Shown piece by piece: positions 25,831 to 33,804 of a stretch of 64,000 nt of DNA. Source of the stretch: Amorphoplanes friuliensis DSM 7358 (lineage in GTDB: Bacteria > Actinomycetota > Actinomycetes > Mycobacteriales > Micromonosporaceae); the NCBI RefSeq assembly GCF_000494755.1, contig NC_022657.1, positions 4,626,001 to 4,690,000 of the forward strand, in the 5' to 3' direction. Position numbers and translations under genes: made by a program. Each line of letters opens with the position of its first letter. Positions within the stretch are counted from its first letter, which is position 1. A model generated the notes under the pieces. The model did no database searches. It worked only from the letters and a program-made list of their open reading frames with translations, and was not told the DNA's origin.

Positions 25831-28593
25831 GTGGCACAGCAGGACCTGGCCGGGCTGGCCGCCGCGCATCTGCGCCGCCCCGGGCTCGTCATGCTCACCG
25901 GCGCGCCCGGATCCGGCCGCTCCACGCTCCTGCGGCGCATCGCGGCCACCGCACCGGGACCCGTGTACGCCGGGGGCGGGCTGGCGATGCTGGCCGCCGT
26001 ACCGGCCCTGGCGTTGTCGAGGGCCGTCAAGGCCCGCCTGCCCGCCCACGACGTGCCGCTGCTGGCCGAGGCGGTGCACTCCCGGGTCCGCGGCGGCCTG
26101 CTCGTCCTCGACGACCTGCAGTACGCCGACCCCGCCACCCTGGCCGCCCTGCCGCACCTGGCCGAGCACATCCGCGTGGTCGTCGCCCTGCGCGCCCCGC
26201 ACCGCCTGCCCGCCGAGACGGTCGCGGCGCTGCGGGCGACCGCGACGGCCTGGCTCGACGTGCTCCCGCTGTCACCGGACACGGCGACGGACCTGGCCCG
26301 CCGCGCGGGTGGCCAGCTCAGCGACGAGGCCCTCGCCGCCGTCGTCCAGCGCGCCGGCGGCAACCCGCTGGCCATCACCGCCCTCTCCCGGCAGGCCGGC
26401 GCCGGCCGCGGCACCCCCGACACCGACATCGACCAGGTCGCCTACGCGATCGCCACGGCCCTGGCCGACCTGCCCCGTCCCGCCCGCACCGCGCTGGCGG
26501 CGCTCGGCCTGCTCGGCCGTCCCGCCCCGGCCGCCCTGCTCGGCCCGGGTGCCGACGCCCTGCGCGAGGCCGGACTGGTCACCGAGGACGGCGACGGCCT
26601 GGTGCCGGTGTCGGCGTACTTCGCAGAGACCGCCGCCGGCCTCCTCGACGCCGACGCACGTGTCGACCTGCACCGGGCACTGGCCGCCCTCACCCCGGAC
26701 GCCGAAGCCGCCCGGCACCTCGCCGCGGCCGGGGACCACCAGGGCGCGTACCGGAAGGCACTGACCGCAGCCGACCGCGGCGGCGACCGCGCCGACCTGC
26801 TGCTCTTCGCCTGCGAACTGCCCGGCGTGACGGTCAGCTCCCGCGTGCGGATCGCTGCCGCCGACGCCCTGCTGTCCTCCGGGCGCCCCCACGCCGCCGC
26901 CCGGGTCCTGACCACCGCCGCACCGCTGGGCGTCGAAGCGGACGTGCTGCGCGGCGAGGCCCTGCTGCAGGCCGGCGACCCGCTGGGTGCCCGCGCGGCC
27001 GTACGCCCGGTCCCTGACGCCTCGGCCGCCTTGGTCGTCGCCGCCCGCGACCGGATCCTCCTGCTCGCCGACCTGGCCACCGACCCCGCCGCCGCCCGCG
27101 ACACCGCCGAGAAGATCGCCGCCCGCTACCCGGCACCGCCACCCGGTGTGGCCGCAGCCCTGGCCGCCGTCCGCGCCGCACACCGCACACCCGGCTGGGA
27201 CACCGAGCTCGCCGCAGCCGCCGGGGCGGGGGCGGACCCGCTGACCGGCCGCTGGAGCGCCTGGCTCCTCGTCGAACACCTCGTGGCTGACGGCCGCCTG
27301 ACGCAGGCCGCCCGGGTCGCCCGGGAGTCGGCCGCGGCGTGCGCGGCCGACCTGGCCTACAGCTGGCAGACCCGCTTCCTGGCCGTCGCCGACTGGTCCG
27401 AGGTCCTCCAGGGCACGATGATCGCCGCCTCGGCCGCCGCAGCGACAGCACCCGACGACACCCCCGCCACCGGCTCCTCGCACGCCCCGCGGGCCTGGTC
27501 ATCGGACGCCACGCCGGCCGGGTCGCCGCCGTCGGTCGCGGCCACCGGAACTGACATGCCCGCCGGGACTGTGGCGTCGGCTGCGGCCCTGGCCGAATCG
27601 GTCCTGCCCGCTGGGCATGCCGTGCCGGGCACGGCCGGAGCCGGTCCCGCTTTCGCTGTGCCGGGCACGGCTGGAGCCGATCCCGCTCTTGCTGTGCCGC
27701 GCGCGGCCCTCACGGCGCAGGAAGCAGCCGACCGGGCCCTGCGCCGCGCCGCCGACCTCACCGACCGGGCCCTGCCCGCCGACGCCCGCGGGTACGCGAT
27801 CGCCGCCGCAGCCCTGGTCGAGGCCGACACCGGCCTGCTCGCCGCCGCCCGCGGCCGGCTCACCGCCCCCGACGGGCATCCGGCGACCGCCTGGGTGGCC
27901 CGCGAAGCCGCCTGGCTCGACGGCCAGCCCGACCGCGCCGCACAACCCCCCGACCTCACCACCGCGGGCCTGCTCACCGGTCTGCGGCACATCACCGCCC
28001 GGTGGGCGGCCTACGACACCGGGGCGACCGCACGGGCGGCGTTCGCGTCGGCGTTCGAGCTGGACGGTCCGGCACCGGCGATCCCGGCGGGTCTGCCCGC
28101 CGCGGCCCGGCGCACCCTCACCGCCTGGGCGACCGGCACCGGCTTCACCGCGGCCGCCGACGGCTGGTCGGGCACCTCCCTGCGTGAACAGATCCGCTGC
28201 CTGCTCGCCGCCGGCCTCCACGACACCGACCCCGAACGCGCCGTCGCCGCCCTCCTCCAGGCCGAACACCTCGCCGACACCGCCGGCCTGGTCGTCCTGG
28301 CCGGCCGGGCCCGCCGAGGCCTGCGCCGCCACCACGTTCACCGCGACACCCGCAGCCCCCGCTCCGGCACCCGCCTGACCCGCCGGGAGACCGACGTGCT
28401 GCGCCTGGTCGCCGCCGGAGAGCCGACCCGCCGCATCGCGGGCCAGCTCGGCATCTCGGCCGAGACCGTCGACACCCACATCCGGGCCGGCATGCGCAAA
28501 CTCGGCGCCCGCACCCGAACGGAGGCAGCCGCCCTGGCCCTGACCCAGATCGAAGCGTCCGCGGAACACCCCGACCGTGAGGATGGCCGGTGA
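25831..28593 (+). CDS. Large LuxR-family regulator with AAA/STAND ATPase (LAL type)
   Basis: About 920 residues. An N-terminal ATPase with P-loop LTGAPGSGRSTLLRR and Walker B LLVLDDLQ is followed by a long Ala-rich helical repeat region. The C-terminal LuxR HTH (LTRRETDVLRLVAAGEPTRR, ISAETVDTHIRAGMRKLG) ends the protein. LAL proteins act as ATP-dependent activators, often of secondary metabolism or sugar-uptake genes. GTG 25831 has GGGGGA 5-6 nt upstream and is preferred; an upstream GTG at 25663 is in frame but lacks a site. An Ala/Pro/Gly insertion near 27420-27710 includes a 36-bp repeat. It overlaps the next gene (GTGA). Confidence 0.88.
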   Translation: MAQQDLAGLAAAHLRRPGLVMLTGAPGSGRSTLLRRIAATAPGPVYAGGGLAMLAAVPALALSRAVKARLPAHDVPLLAEAVHSRVRGGLLVLDDLQYADPATLAALPHLAEHIRVVVALRAPHRLPAETVAALRATATAWLDVLPLSPDTATDLARRAGGQLSDEALAAVVQRAGGNPLAITALSRQAGAGRGTPDTDIDQVAYAIATALADLPRPARTALAALGLLGRPAPAALLGPGADALREAGLVTEDGDGLVPVSAYFAETAAGLLDADARVDLHRALAALTPDAEAARHLAAAGDHQGAYRKALTAADRGGDRADLLLFACELPGVTVSSRVRIAAADALLSSGRPHAAARVLTTAAPLGVEADVLRGEALLQAGDPLGARAAVRPVPDASAALVVAARDRILLLADLATDPAAARDTAEKIAARYPAPPPGVAAALAAVRAAHRTPGWDTELAAAAGAGADPLTGRWSAWLLVEHLVADGRLTQAARVARESAAACAADLAYSWQTRFLAVADWSEVLQGTMIAASAAAATAPDDTPATGSSHAPRAWSSDATPAGSPPSVAATGTDMPAGTVASAAALAESVLPAGHAVPGTAGAGPAFAVPGTAGADPALAVPRAALTAQEAADRALRRAADLTDRALPADARGYAIAAAALVEADTGLLAAARGRLTAPDGHPATAWVAREAAWLDGQPDRAAQPPDLTTAGLLTGLRHITARWAAYDTGATARAAFASAFELDGPAPAIPAGLPAAARRTLTAWATGTGFTAAADGWSGTSLREQIRCLLAAGLHDTDPERAVAALLQAEHLADTAGLVVLAGRARRGLRRHHVHRDTRSPRSGTRLTRRETDVLRLVAAGEPTRRIAGQLGISAETVDTHIRAGMRKLGARTRTEAAALALTQIEASAEHPDREDGR
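27622..27705. repeat. In-frame 36-bp repeat in the LAL gene
   Basis: GTGCCGGGCACGG starts at 27622 and 27658, and a third truncated copy begins at 27694. The 12-residue unit reads AVPGTAGAGPAF and AVPGTAGADPAL. It sits in a low-complexity insertion of the regulator. Confidence 0.75.
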
Positions 28594-29132
28594 CACGACA
28601 GCCCGACGCACCCCGCCACGTCGTCTCCTCCGGCGCCGACGCCGACACCGTCGTGCGCCGCCTGACCCGTGACGGCTGGACCGTCCGCGAGGGCTTCGCC
28701 CTGCCCGACCCCGCCTGGGACGTCACCTCGGCCCGGCTGGTCCTGCACGGCCGCATCACCGACCCGGAGAACCTCCAGCTCGCCGTCCTGGCCGCAGCCC
28801 GCGGCGCCGGCATCGTCGCCGTCTGCGACGCCGAAACGCAGCTCGGCCGCGCCCTGATCGACGACCTGACCCGCCTCGGCAGCGTCCACCTCGGCCCCGG
28901 CGGCCAGAGCGCCCCGGCCGAACCCGGCGACACCGTCGCCGACCTCGTCCCCGAACAACGCGCCCTCCTCGACCGCCTCGCCGCCGGCGACACCATCGCC
29001 GCAGCCGCAGCCGCCGAATTCCTCTCCCTGCGCACCGCCAACCGCCGCATCGCCGAAGCCCGCGCCCTCTTCGGCGTCCGCACCACCCGCGAAGCCGTCC
29101 TCGCCTACCTCCGCCAACGCCGAACCCCATGA
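28590..29132 (+). CDS. Small LuxR-like HTH protein, partner of the LAL regulator
   Basis: 180 residues. The first ~110 form an alpha/beta domain without a recognisable phosphoacceptor aspartate. The last ~60 (LLDRLAAGDTIAAAAAAEFLSLRTANRRIAEARALFGVRT, read as two segments) form a LuxR-like HTH. The GTG start overlaps the LAL stop, so the proteins are made together. It could be an atypical response-regulator-like partner; this is inference. Confidence 0.7.
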   Translation: MTRQPDAPRHVVSSGADADTVVRRLTRDGWTVREGFALPDPAWDVTSARLVLHGRITDPENLQLAVLAAARGAGIVAVCDAETQLGRALIDDLTRLGSVHLGPGGQSAPAEPGDTVADLVPEQRALLDRLAAGDTIAAAAAAEFLSLRTANRRIAEARALFGVRTTREAVLAYLRQRRTP

Positions 29133-29756
29133 CAACCGACAGGCGATAGGCGTCGGAGAGTTCGATCAGGGTCTGGATTGCGGAAAGCTTCCCGACCTCT
29201 TCCGCGCCGATTGCCGGAGAGCTTTCCGAGACCCCGATCAAGGTCCAGTTCAGGTCGTGCCTCGGTGGGTGGTGCTGACCGTCGCTCCCGCCGATTGCCG
29301 GCTGCGTGATCGGCTGAGCCCCGAACCGAACCCCCCGCGGTCTCACTCTTCCGTTCGACGGTCAGGCCGCATCCGGACCGTAAAGGCCGGTGATCACCGA
29401 CCGCCTGCACGTTCGTCCAGTCCGGAGCGGCGGCCAGCCGCGTGACGATCGCCCCGATCCGGCGCGGACCGATCTCCCGAGCTGGGCAACGTCACGCGCC
29501 CGAGACCGATCGTGCAGGGCAACCGTCCCGTCGTCCTTGCGCGCCGCCCACGTCTCCTCGCTCACCTGCGTTCACGACGCCGCGTTGAGCGCGTTCGACG
29601 GCGTGTTGTTCGGATCGCGGCCCACCCACCTGCACGACCAGGCGGTCGGGCAGGCGTCTCCGCGGTGGCCGGCGCCGGGGTTCGGTTGGTTCGTTTGTGG
29701 CAGAGACCGCGGCTCGGAGGGTGTCTCCCGGTAGGCCGGTGAGATAGCCGCGACCG
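29133..29756. other. Gene-free decayed stretch
   Basis: No intact gene. It contains the interrupted palindrome at 29164-29239. Around 29380-29570 on the minus strand a protein-like reading (EETWAARKDDGTVALHD, then GPRRIGAIVTRLAAAPDW in another frame) looks like a frameshifted gene fragment of unknown family. Confidence 0.45.
29164..29239. repeat. 76-bp interrupted palindrome
   Basis: GATCAGGGTCT (29164-29174) pairs with AGACCCCGATC (29229-29239) at 10 of 11 positions, and GGAAAGC (29182-29188) pairs with GCTTTCC (29221-29227) perfectly. It lies directly after the LuxR-like gene. It could terminate transcription or be the end of a lost mobile element. Confidence 0.5.
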
Positions 29757-29830
29757 GTGGCGAGCGCGGAGGAGATGGGCGCGTCCATCGGCGAGATCTC
29801 CAGCAACGTCCAGGACGCGGCGCAGGCCGG
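29757..29830 (+). pseudogene. Fragment of a methyl-accepting chemotaxis protein gene
   Basis: The frame from 29757 reads VASAEEMGASIGEISSNVQDAAQ, an unmistakable piece of an MCP signalling-domain helix (EEMxASIxEISxN is the usual pattern). The homology stops after about 25 residues and nothing upstream or downstream continues it. Confidence 0.7.
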
Positions 29831-29882
29831 GCGTGAGCGGTTGCCCCGGGCCGCCGCATTCCCTGCCGTTTCAACGCTTCCG

Positions 29883-29916
29883 CCTCGGCCCCGGCGGCGA
29901 GAGCGCCCCGGGCCGA
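29883..29916 (+). repeat. Near-copy of part of the upstream LuxR-like gene
   Basis: CCTCGGCCCCGGCGG followed by AGAGCGCCCCGG occurs here and at 28889-28920 inside the LuxR-like gene, differing at only a few positions. The gene fragment appears to have been duplicated about 1 kb downstream. Confidence 0.5.
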
Positions 29917-29921
29917 CGGGG

Positions 29922-30058
29922 CTGTCACCCTCGACAACCTCGACGCTCCTGTTGCGCCTGGCGACGAGGCCCGGCCTTGCCCGCGCCACCGTCCACCGCC
30001 GCTTCGCCTCCGCCGGCCGGCACGCCGCGGCCAGCAGCAAGATCATCACAACATCAGC
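29922..30058 (+). pseudogene. TetR helix-turn-helix gene remnant, copy 1
   Basis: The segment GGCGACGAGGCC ... GCCACCGTCCACCGCCGC ... TTCGCCTCC is almost the DNA of the intact TetR gene at 39880-39940, which encodes GDEAGLARATVHRRFAS. Here an extra base breaks the frame and no N- or C-terminal part follows. It runs directly into palindrome array B. A second copy lies at 43796-43954 in the opposite orientation. Confidence 0.7.
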
Positions 30059-30198
30059 GATGCTGGGCCATCACCGGGCTCACGAGGGCCCAGCTTCACC
30101 GATGTCGGGCCTTCGCCAGTGTCATGAAGGCCCCAACATCAGCGAAGTTGGGCCTTCGCGACGCCGGCGAGGGCCCAACTTCGCTGATATTGGGTCTT
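30047..30198. repeat. 42-bp-period palindrome array B
   Basis: Four units whose CAAC/CAGC starts are at 30049, 30091, 30134 and 30176 (intervals 42, 43, 42). The unit core is GCCCAAC, a 9-nt centre such as ATCAGCGAA, and GTTGGGC. The linkers also resemble those of array C (for example TTCGCGACGCCGGCGAGG). Confidence 0.85.
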
Positions 30199-30326
30199 CC
30201 TGACGTGCTCACGCAGCAGGCAGGCCCGGGGAGCCCGCAGGACGTGGACAACCGCGTCCTGCGGGGCGACGTGTCCGTCACATCGCCCGGGGTGGCCTCA
30301 CCCCGGCCACCGCCGTCACGCGTGCC

Positions 30327-30512
30327 GGCGAGGGCGCCGATCGCCGGCCGGACCGCAGTCGCGAACCGCGCCACCGTTATCGGCAGGGCCGCCGATGGAC
30401 GGCCGGCCGGACCGCAGTCATAAACCGGGCCACCGTTATCGACAGGGGCGCCGATCGGCCGCCGGCCGGACCGCAGTCGCAAGCCGCGCCACCGTTCTCG
30501 GGCGAGGGGGCG
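30327..30512. repeat. 59-bp tandem repeat, three copies
   Basis: GGACCGCAGTC recurs at 30350, 30409 and 30468, exactly 59 bp apart, with GCCACCGTT(A/C)TCG after each. A 59-bp period cannot keep a reading frame, so this is a non-coding minisatellite. It ends about 70 bp beyond the stop codon of the minus-strand gene at 30581. Confidence 0.85.
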
Positions 30513-30580
30513 CCGGCCCGGCTGTGGAGGCCGGAGCCGGCCGGGGCTGCGTTCAGGCCTGGGCCGGGCCTTGTCGGGTC

Positions 30581-31357
30581 TTAGACCTCTGGTTCCCAGG
30601 CGATCAGCTGGTCGAAGACGCGGGTGTCGCCTTCGACCTTGACCGAGTCCATCTGGATGCGGTCGTAGAAGAACATGACCAGCTCGTTGGCCGTGCCGCG
30701 GGCGGAGACGTAGGCCATTTCCGGGTCGGGGTCGGCGATCGGTGTGGAGAGGCGGGCGGTCTTTGCGCCTTCGGCGGTGAACCAGAGACGCCAGGAGGGG
30801 CCTTCGGTGGCGTGGTAGTCGACGATCGCGGGCTCGTGCGGCCACGCGGCCGTCGTGGCGACGCAGGTGGTCAGGAACTCGTCGACGCCGTCGAGGGCGA
30901 CGTCTTCCGGCAGGGGCTGCGGGGCGCCGATGGTGACCTGGGCGTCGTACGTGTGGACGGCGACCTGCTGGAGCTGGTGGCGGGCCACGGCGCCGGTGGT
31001 GCGCGGCGACTGCGACTCGCCCCACCACGTCCAGCAACCACGGTCGGGGCCGGCCTCCCGCAGTGCGGTCTGCAGCTGCTCTGTCGACGCGGTGAACCAG
31101 TCCAGCAGGGCCTCGCGCTCGCGGGGCGGCGGCGGGGGAGAGAAGGGGGGCTGGGCGTCGGCGGGGCCGGCGGCCACGATGCCGGCCCAGCGGCGGCGGC
31201 CTTCGCCGAGGTGCTGCACCAGGTCGAACAACGTCCATTCGGGGCAGGTCGGTACTTGCGCGTCGAGGCTGGGTGCCGCGGCGACCGCCGCCCGGAACGC
31301 GGTTGTTCGTTCTTCCATCAGCCGCAGCAGGTCGGCGAACTCCAGATTCTTTTCCAC
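30581..31357 (-). CDS. Maleylpyruvate isomerase-like (DinB/MDMPI) protein
   Basis: 258 residues. The N-terminal domain (CPEWTLFDLVQHLGEGRRRW, then VARHQLQQVAVHTYDAQ) is the mycothiol-dependent maleylpyruvate isomerase N-terminal fold of the DinB superfamily. Its histidines HL, HQ and HTYD are placed as metal ligands. A C-terminal MDMPI_C-like domain follows. These use mycothiol as thiol cofactor; the substrate is unknown. Start GTG 31357 (VEKNLEFADLL) is preferred because it adds the usual first helix; ATG 31318 is an alternative. Confidence 0.82.
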   Translation of the reverse strand: MEKNLEFADLLRLMEERTTAFRAAVAAAPSLDAQVPTCPEWTLFDLVQHLGEGRRRWAGIVAAGPADAQPPFSPPPPPREREALLDWFTASTEQLQTALREAGPDRGCWTWWGESQSPRTTGAVARHQLQQVAVHTYDAQVTIGAPQPLPEDVALDGVDEFLTTCVATTAAWPHEPAIVDYHATEGPSWRLWFTAEGAKTARLSTPIADPDPEMAYVSARGTANELVMFFYDRIQMDSVKVEGDTRVFDQLIAWEPEV

Positions 31358-31659
31358 CGCGGCTTTGTACCACCCCCCTCCGACAACCGACAGCGAGTTT
31401 CCCCGAGCCGGAAAATCCGTTGCCCGGCCGCCCTCGGGTTGACCATGCTGGCGCGCATGGGTCAGTGACCAGTGGCGCACGTGCGGGATGAAGACGGGTT
31501 CGAGCCACTCCCCGTCTCGGTCAGCCGTGCCACTCGACAGGCCGGGTGTGCTCCTCGCCGAGACACCGGCTGCCCGCCACTGGATCCGGGAGGTTTCCCC
31601 CGAAGCGCCGTCGCGCTGCCGGGCGCTGCCTCCTGCCTGAACCCTGGAATCGCGAAACC
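31358..31659. other. Intergenic stretch with no supported feature
   Basis: 302 bp between divergent genes. No convincing frame, repeat or RNA is seen, and it must contain both promoters. Confidence 0.4.
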
Positions 31660-32295
31660 ATGCATATATCCCGCCCTGTTCACGGGCCGGCCGACGGCCG
31701 CGAACCCGGTATCGACCGCAAAGCACTGTGGGTGGTCAGCGAGGTCGGACTGCCGGCCATCGTGAAGGCCTGCGTGTCGTGCAGGTCCACCCGTCACCGT
31801 CCCACCGGGAAGATCCGGGTCAACGCCAACCACAAGCTGCTCGACGTGTGGCTGCTCATCTGCTGCGAGCTGTGCGGCCGTACGTCGAAGGTCCCCGTCC
31901 ACGAGCGCGTCAACGTACGGGCGCTCGACCACGAGCGGTTGGTGAAGTTCCACGACAACGATCCGGCCGTGGTGCGACAACTGACCATGGATGCGACCCT
32001 CGCGCAGAGGGCCGGCTACCAGCTCGACTGGACAGGCACCTGGCGGCTGGACACCGACATGCCGTTCTACGACCTCCAGCGCGGGGACGCCGCGCCGCAC
32101 GAGGTCATCGTCAGGTTCGAACTCCCGGCACCGGTCCGGGTCGAGAAGCTGCTCACCGCCGGGTTCGGCCTGAGCCGTCCGGCCGTGCGCGGCCTGGTCG
32201 ACTCCGGACGCATCCGTCTGCCCCTGCCCGTCTACGCCAAGGCCCGCGAGGACTTCACCTTCGTGGTCGTCACCGCCTCACCCGAGCACGCATGA
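31660..32295 (+). CDS. DUF1062-like protein
   Basis: 211 residues. CVSCRSTRHRPTGKIRVNANHKLLDVWLLICCELCGRT matches, in two overlapping parts, the pattern I know for DUF1062: a CxxC pair, the RVNAN(x)KLLDVWLL core and a second CxxC. The four cysteines suggest a zinc site. The C-terminal half (LLTAGFGLSRPAVRGLVDSGRI) resembles an S4-like RNA-binding module. The function of the family is unknown to me. ATG 31660 gives the most complete N-terminus. Confidence 0.65.
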   Translation: MHISRPVHGPADGREPGIDRKALWVVSEVGLPAIVKACVSCRSTRHRPTGKIRVNANHKLLDVWLLICCELCGRTSKVPVHERVNVRALDHERLVKFHDNDPAVVRQLTMDATLAQRAGYQLDWTGTWRLDTDMPFYDLQRGDAAPHEVIVRFELPAPVRVEKLLTAGFGLSRPAVRGLVDSGRIRLPLPVYAKAREDFTFVVVTASPEHA

Positions 32296-32315
32296 GGTGC
32301 CGCCCCACGGCGCAA

Positions 32316-32951
32316 CTACGTGCGCCGTGGGGCGAGCCAGGTGGCGATGCAGGCTTCGTTGCCTTCGGGGTCGGCCAGGGTCCACCACCGGGGTGCGTGC
32401 TCGTCGGAGACCAGGTGACCACCGGCGGCCAGGGCGGCGGCGACGCGGGCTTCGGCCTGGTCGTGCGGGACGGCGACGTCGACGTGCATGCGGTTGCGGT
32501 CGGGGCGTGCCGCGGTCATCTGCTGCAGCCCGAAGCCGGGGCCGCGGCGGGCCGGGTCGTACAGGTAGTCGTCGCCGATCTGTCCGTAGCCCAGCACTGC
32601 TCGCCAGAACGGCAGGACGTCCGCTCCGGTGAGGGCGTCGAGGGTGATGTTGACGACCTGCACGGCGGCCGGGTCGGCGGTCAGGCCCAGCCCGGCGGCG
32701 GCAGCCGAGATCCGGCGGGCCAGGTCGGCGTCGCGCCGGCGCAGGCTCACGGTCACTCCGCTGTGGCGCAGGTCGATGGTGACGTCCTGCTCGTCGGCCT
32801 CACCGAGGACCTGGCCTATCCGGTCGGCGAGCGCGATGCCGCGCCTGAGCGATCCGGTGGGGAAGTACGCCGTGACCACGTGATAGAGCGACCGCCAGTC
32901 CTCGACCCCGTCGGCGGCGTGGAACTGCCCGGCGCTGATCGGCTCAGTCAT
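32316..32951 (-). CDS. Pterin-4a-carbinolamine dehydratase-like domain fused to a VOC domain
   Basis: 211 residues. The first ~100 (FHAADGVEDWRSLYH, FPTGSLRRGIALADRIG, VTIDLRHSGVTVSLRRRDADLARRI) follow the carbinolamine dehydratase pattern, but the usual HHPD histidines are replaced by EQDVTIDL, so catalysis is doubtful. The remainder (VVNITLDALTGADVLPFWRAVLGY to DPEGNEACIATWLA) is a complete small VOC domain. This domain pair is recurrent in actinobacteria and its role is unknown. The divergent neighbour starts 26 bp away. Confidence 0.75.
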   Translation of the reverse strand: MTEPISAGQFHAADGVEDWRSLYHVVTAYFPTGSLRRGIALADRIGQVLGEADEQDVTIDLRHSGVTVSLRRRDADLARRISAAAAGLGLTADPAAVQVVNITLDALTGADVLPFWRAVLGYGQIGDDYLYDPARRGPGFGLQQMTAARPDRNRMHVDVAVPHDQAEARVAAALAAGGHLVSDEHAPRWWTLADPEGNEACIATWLAPRRT

Positions 32952-32976
32952 GGCGCGAACCTATAGGGTCGCGGCG

Positions 32977-33804
32977 ATGAAGGTGCTGATCTCAGCCGAC
33001 CTGGAGGGCATCTCCGGGATCGTGCATCCGACGGAGACCAACCCGGGTGGCTACGACTACGAGCGTGGTCGTGCCCTGATGACCGCCGAGGTCAACGCCG
33101 CGGTGGCGGGTGTGCTCGAAGCCGTGCCGGCCGCGCAGGTCCTGGTCGCCGACGCGCACGGCACGTTCCGTAATCTGCTGCCCGAGGAGCTGGACCGCCG
33201 GGCGCGTCTGGTGCGGGGCAAGCCGCGCCCGCTGGGGATGATGGCCGGTCTCGACGACACCACCGATGCGGTGCTGTTCGTCGGCTACCACGCCCGGGCA
33301 GGGTCGGGGCCGAGCGTGCTGGCCCACACGATCGGCGACGGTGTCCTCGACATCCGTGTCGACGGCCGGTCGCTGGGGGAGATCGGCCTGAACGCCGCCC
33401 TGGCCGGCCATCACGGCGCGCCCGTGGTGCTCCTCAGTGGTGACGACACCGCGTGTGCGGAACTGCTCGAGCTGGTGCCGTCCGCGGCCACGGTCGCCGT
33501 GAAGCAGGCCGTCGGGCAGGCCGCCACGATCGCGTTGCACCCCGAGGAGGCCCGTGACCAGCTGCACCGGGCCGCCGCCAAAGCCGTACGCCGCCACGAT
33601 CAGGTGCCGCTGGTGACTTTCCCCGGCCCGTTGAAGGTCGAGATCGACCTGTACGGGCCGTACACCGTGGACGTGGCGACGCTGATTCCCGGGGTGAGCC
33701 GCGCGCCGGGCGCCCGCACGATCGGCTTCACCGCGGCGGACGTCGCTGAGGCGTACCGGCTGGTGCAGCTGGTGACGCAGTTAGCGCTGCTCAAGCCCGG
33801 CTGA
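32977..33804 (+). CDS. D-aminopeptidase, M55 (DppA) family
   Basis: 275 residues. Zinc ligands and catalytic residues align with Bacillus DppA: Asp8 and Glu10 (ISADLEGISG), His61 (ADAHGTF), His104 (GYHARAG), His116 (AHTIGD) and Glu134 (GEIGLNA). It cleaves N-terminal D-amino acids, perhaps from peptidoglycan peptides, and forms decameric rings in the known case. ATG 32977 is the family start; a TATAGG element 15 nt upstream hints at a near-leaderless transcript. The 3' end overlaps the convergent acyltransferase by 24 nt. Confidence 0.92.
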   Translation: MKVLISADLEGISGIVHPTETNPGGYDYERGRALMTAEVNAAVAGVLEAVPAAQVLVADAHGTFRNLLPEELDRRARLVRGKPRPLGMMAGLDDTTDAVLFVGYHARAGSGPSVLAHTIGDGVLDIRVDGRSLGEIGLNAALAGHHGAPVVLLSGDDTACAELLELVPSAATVAVKQAVGQAATIALHPEEARDQLHRAAAKAVRRHDQVPLVTFPGPLKVEIDLYGPYTVDVATLIPGVSRAPGARTIGFTAADVAEAYRLVQLVTQLALLKPG

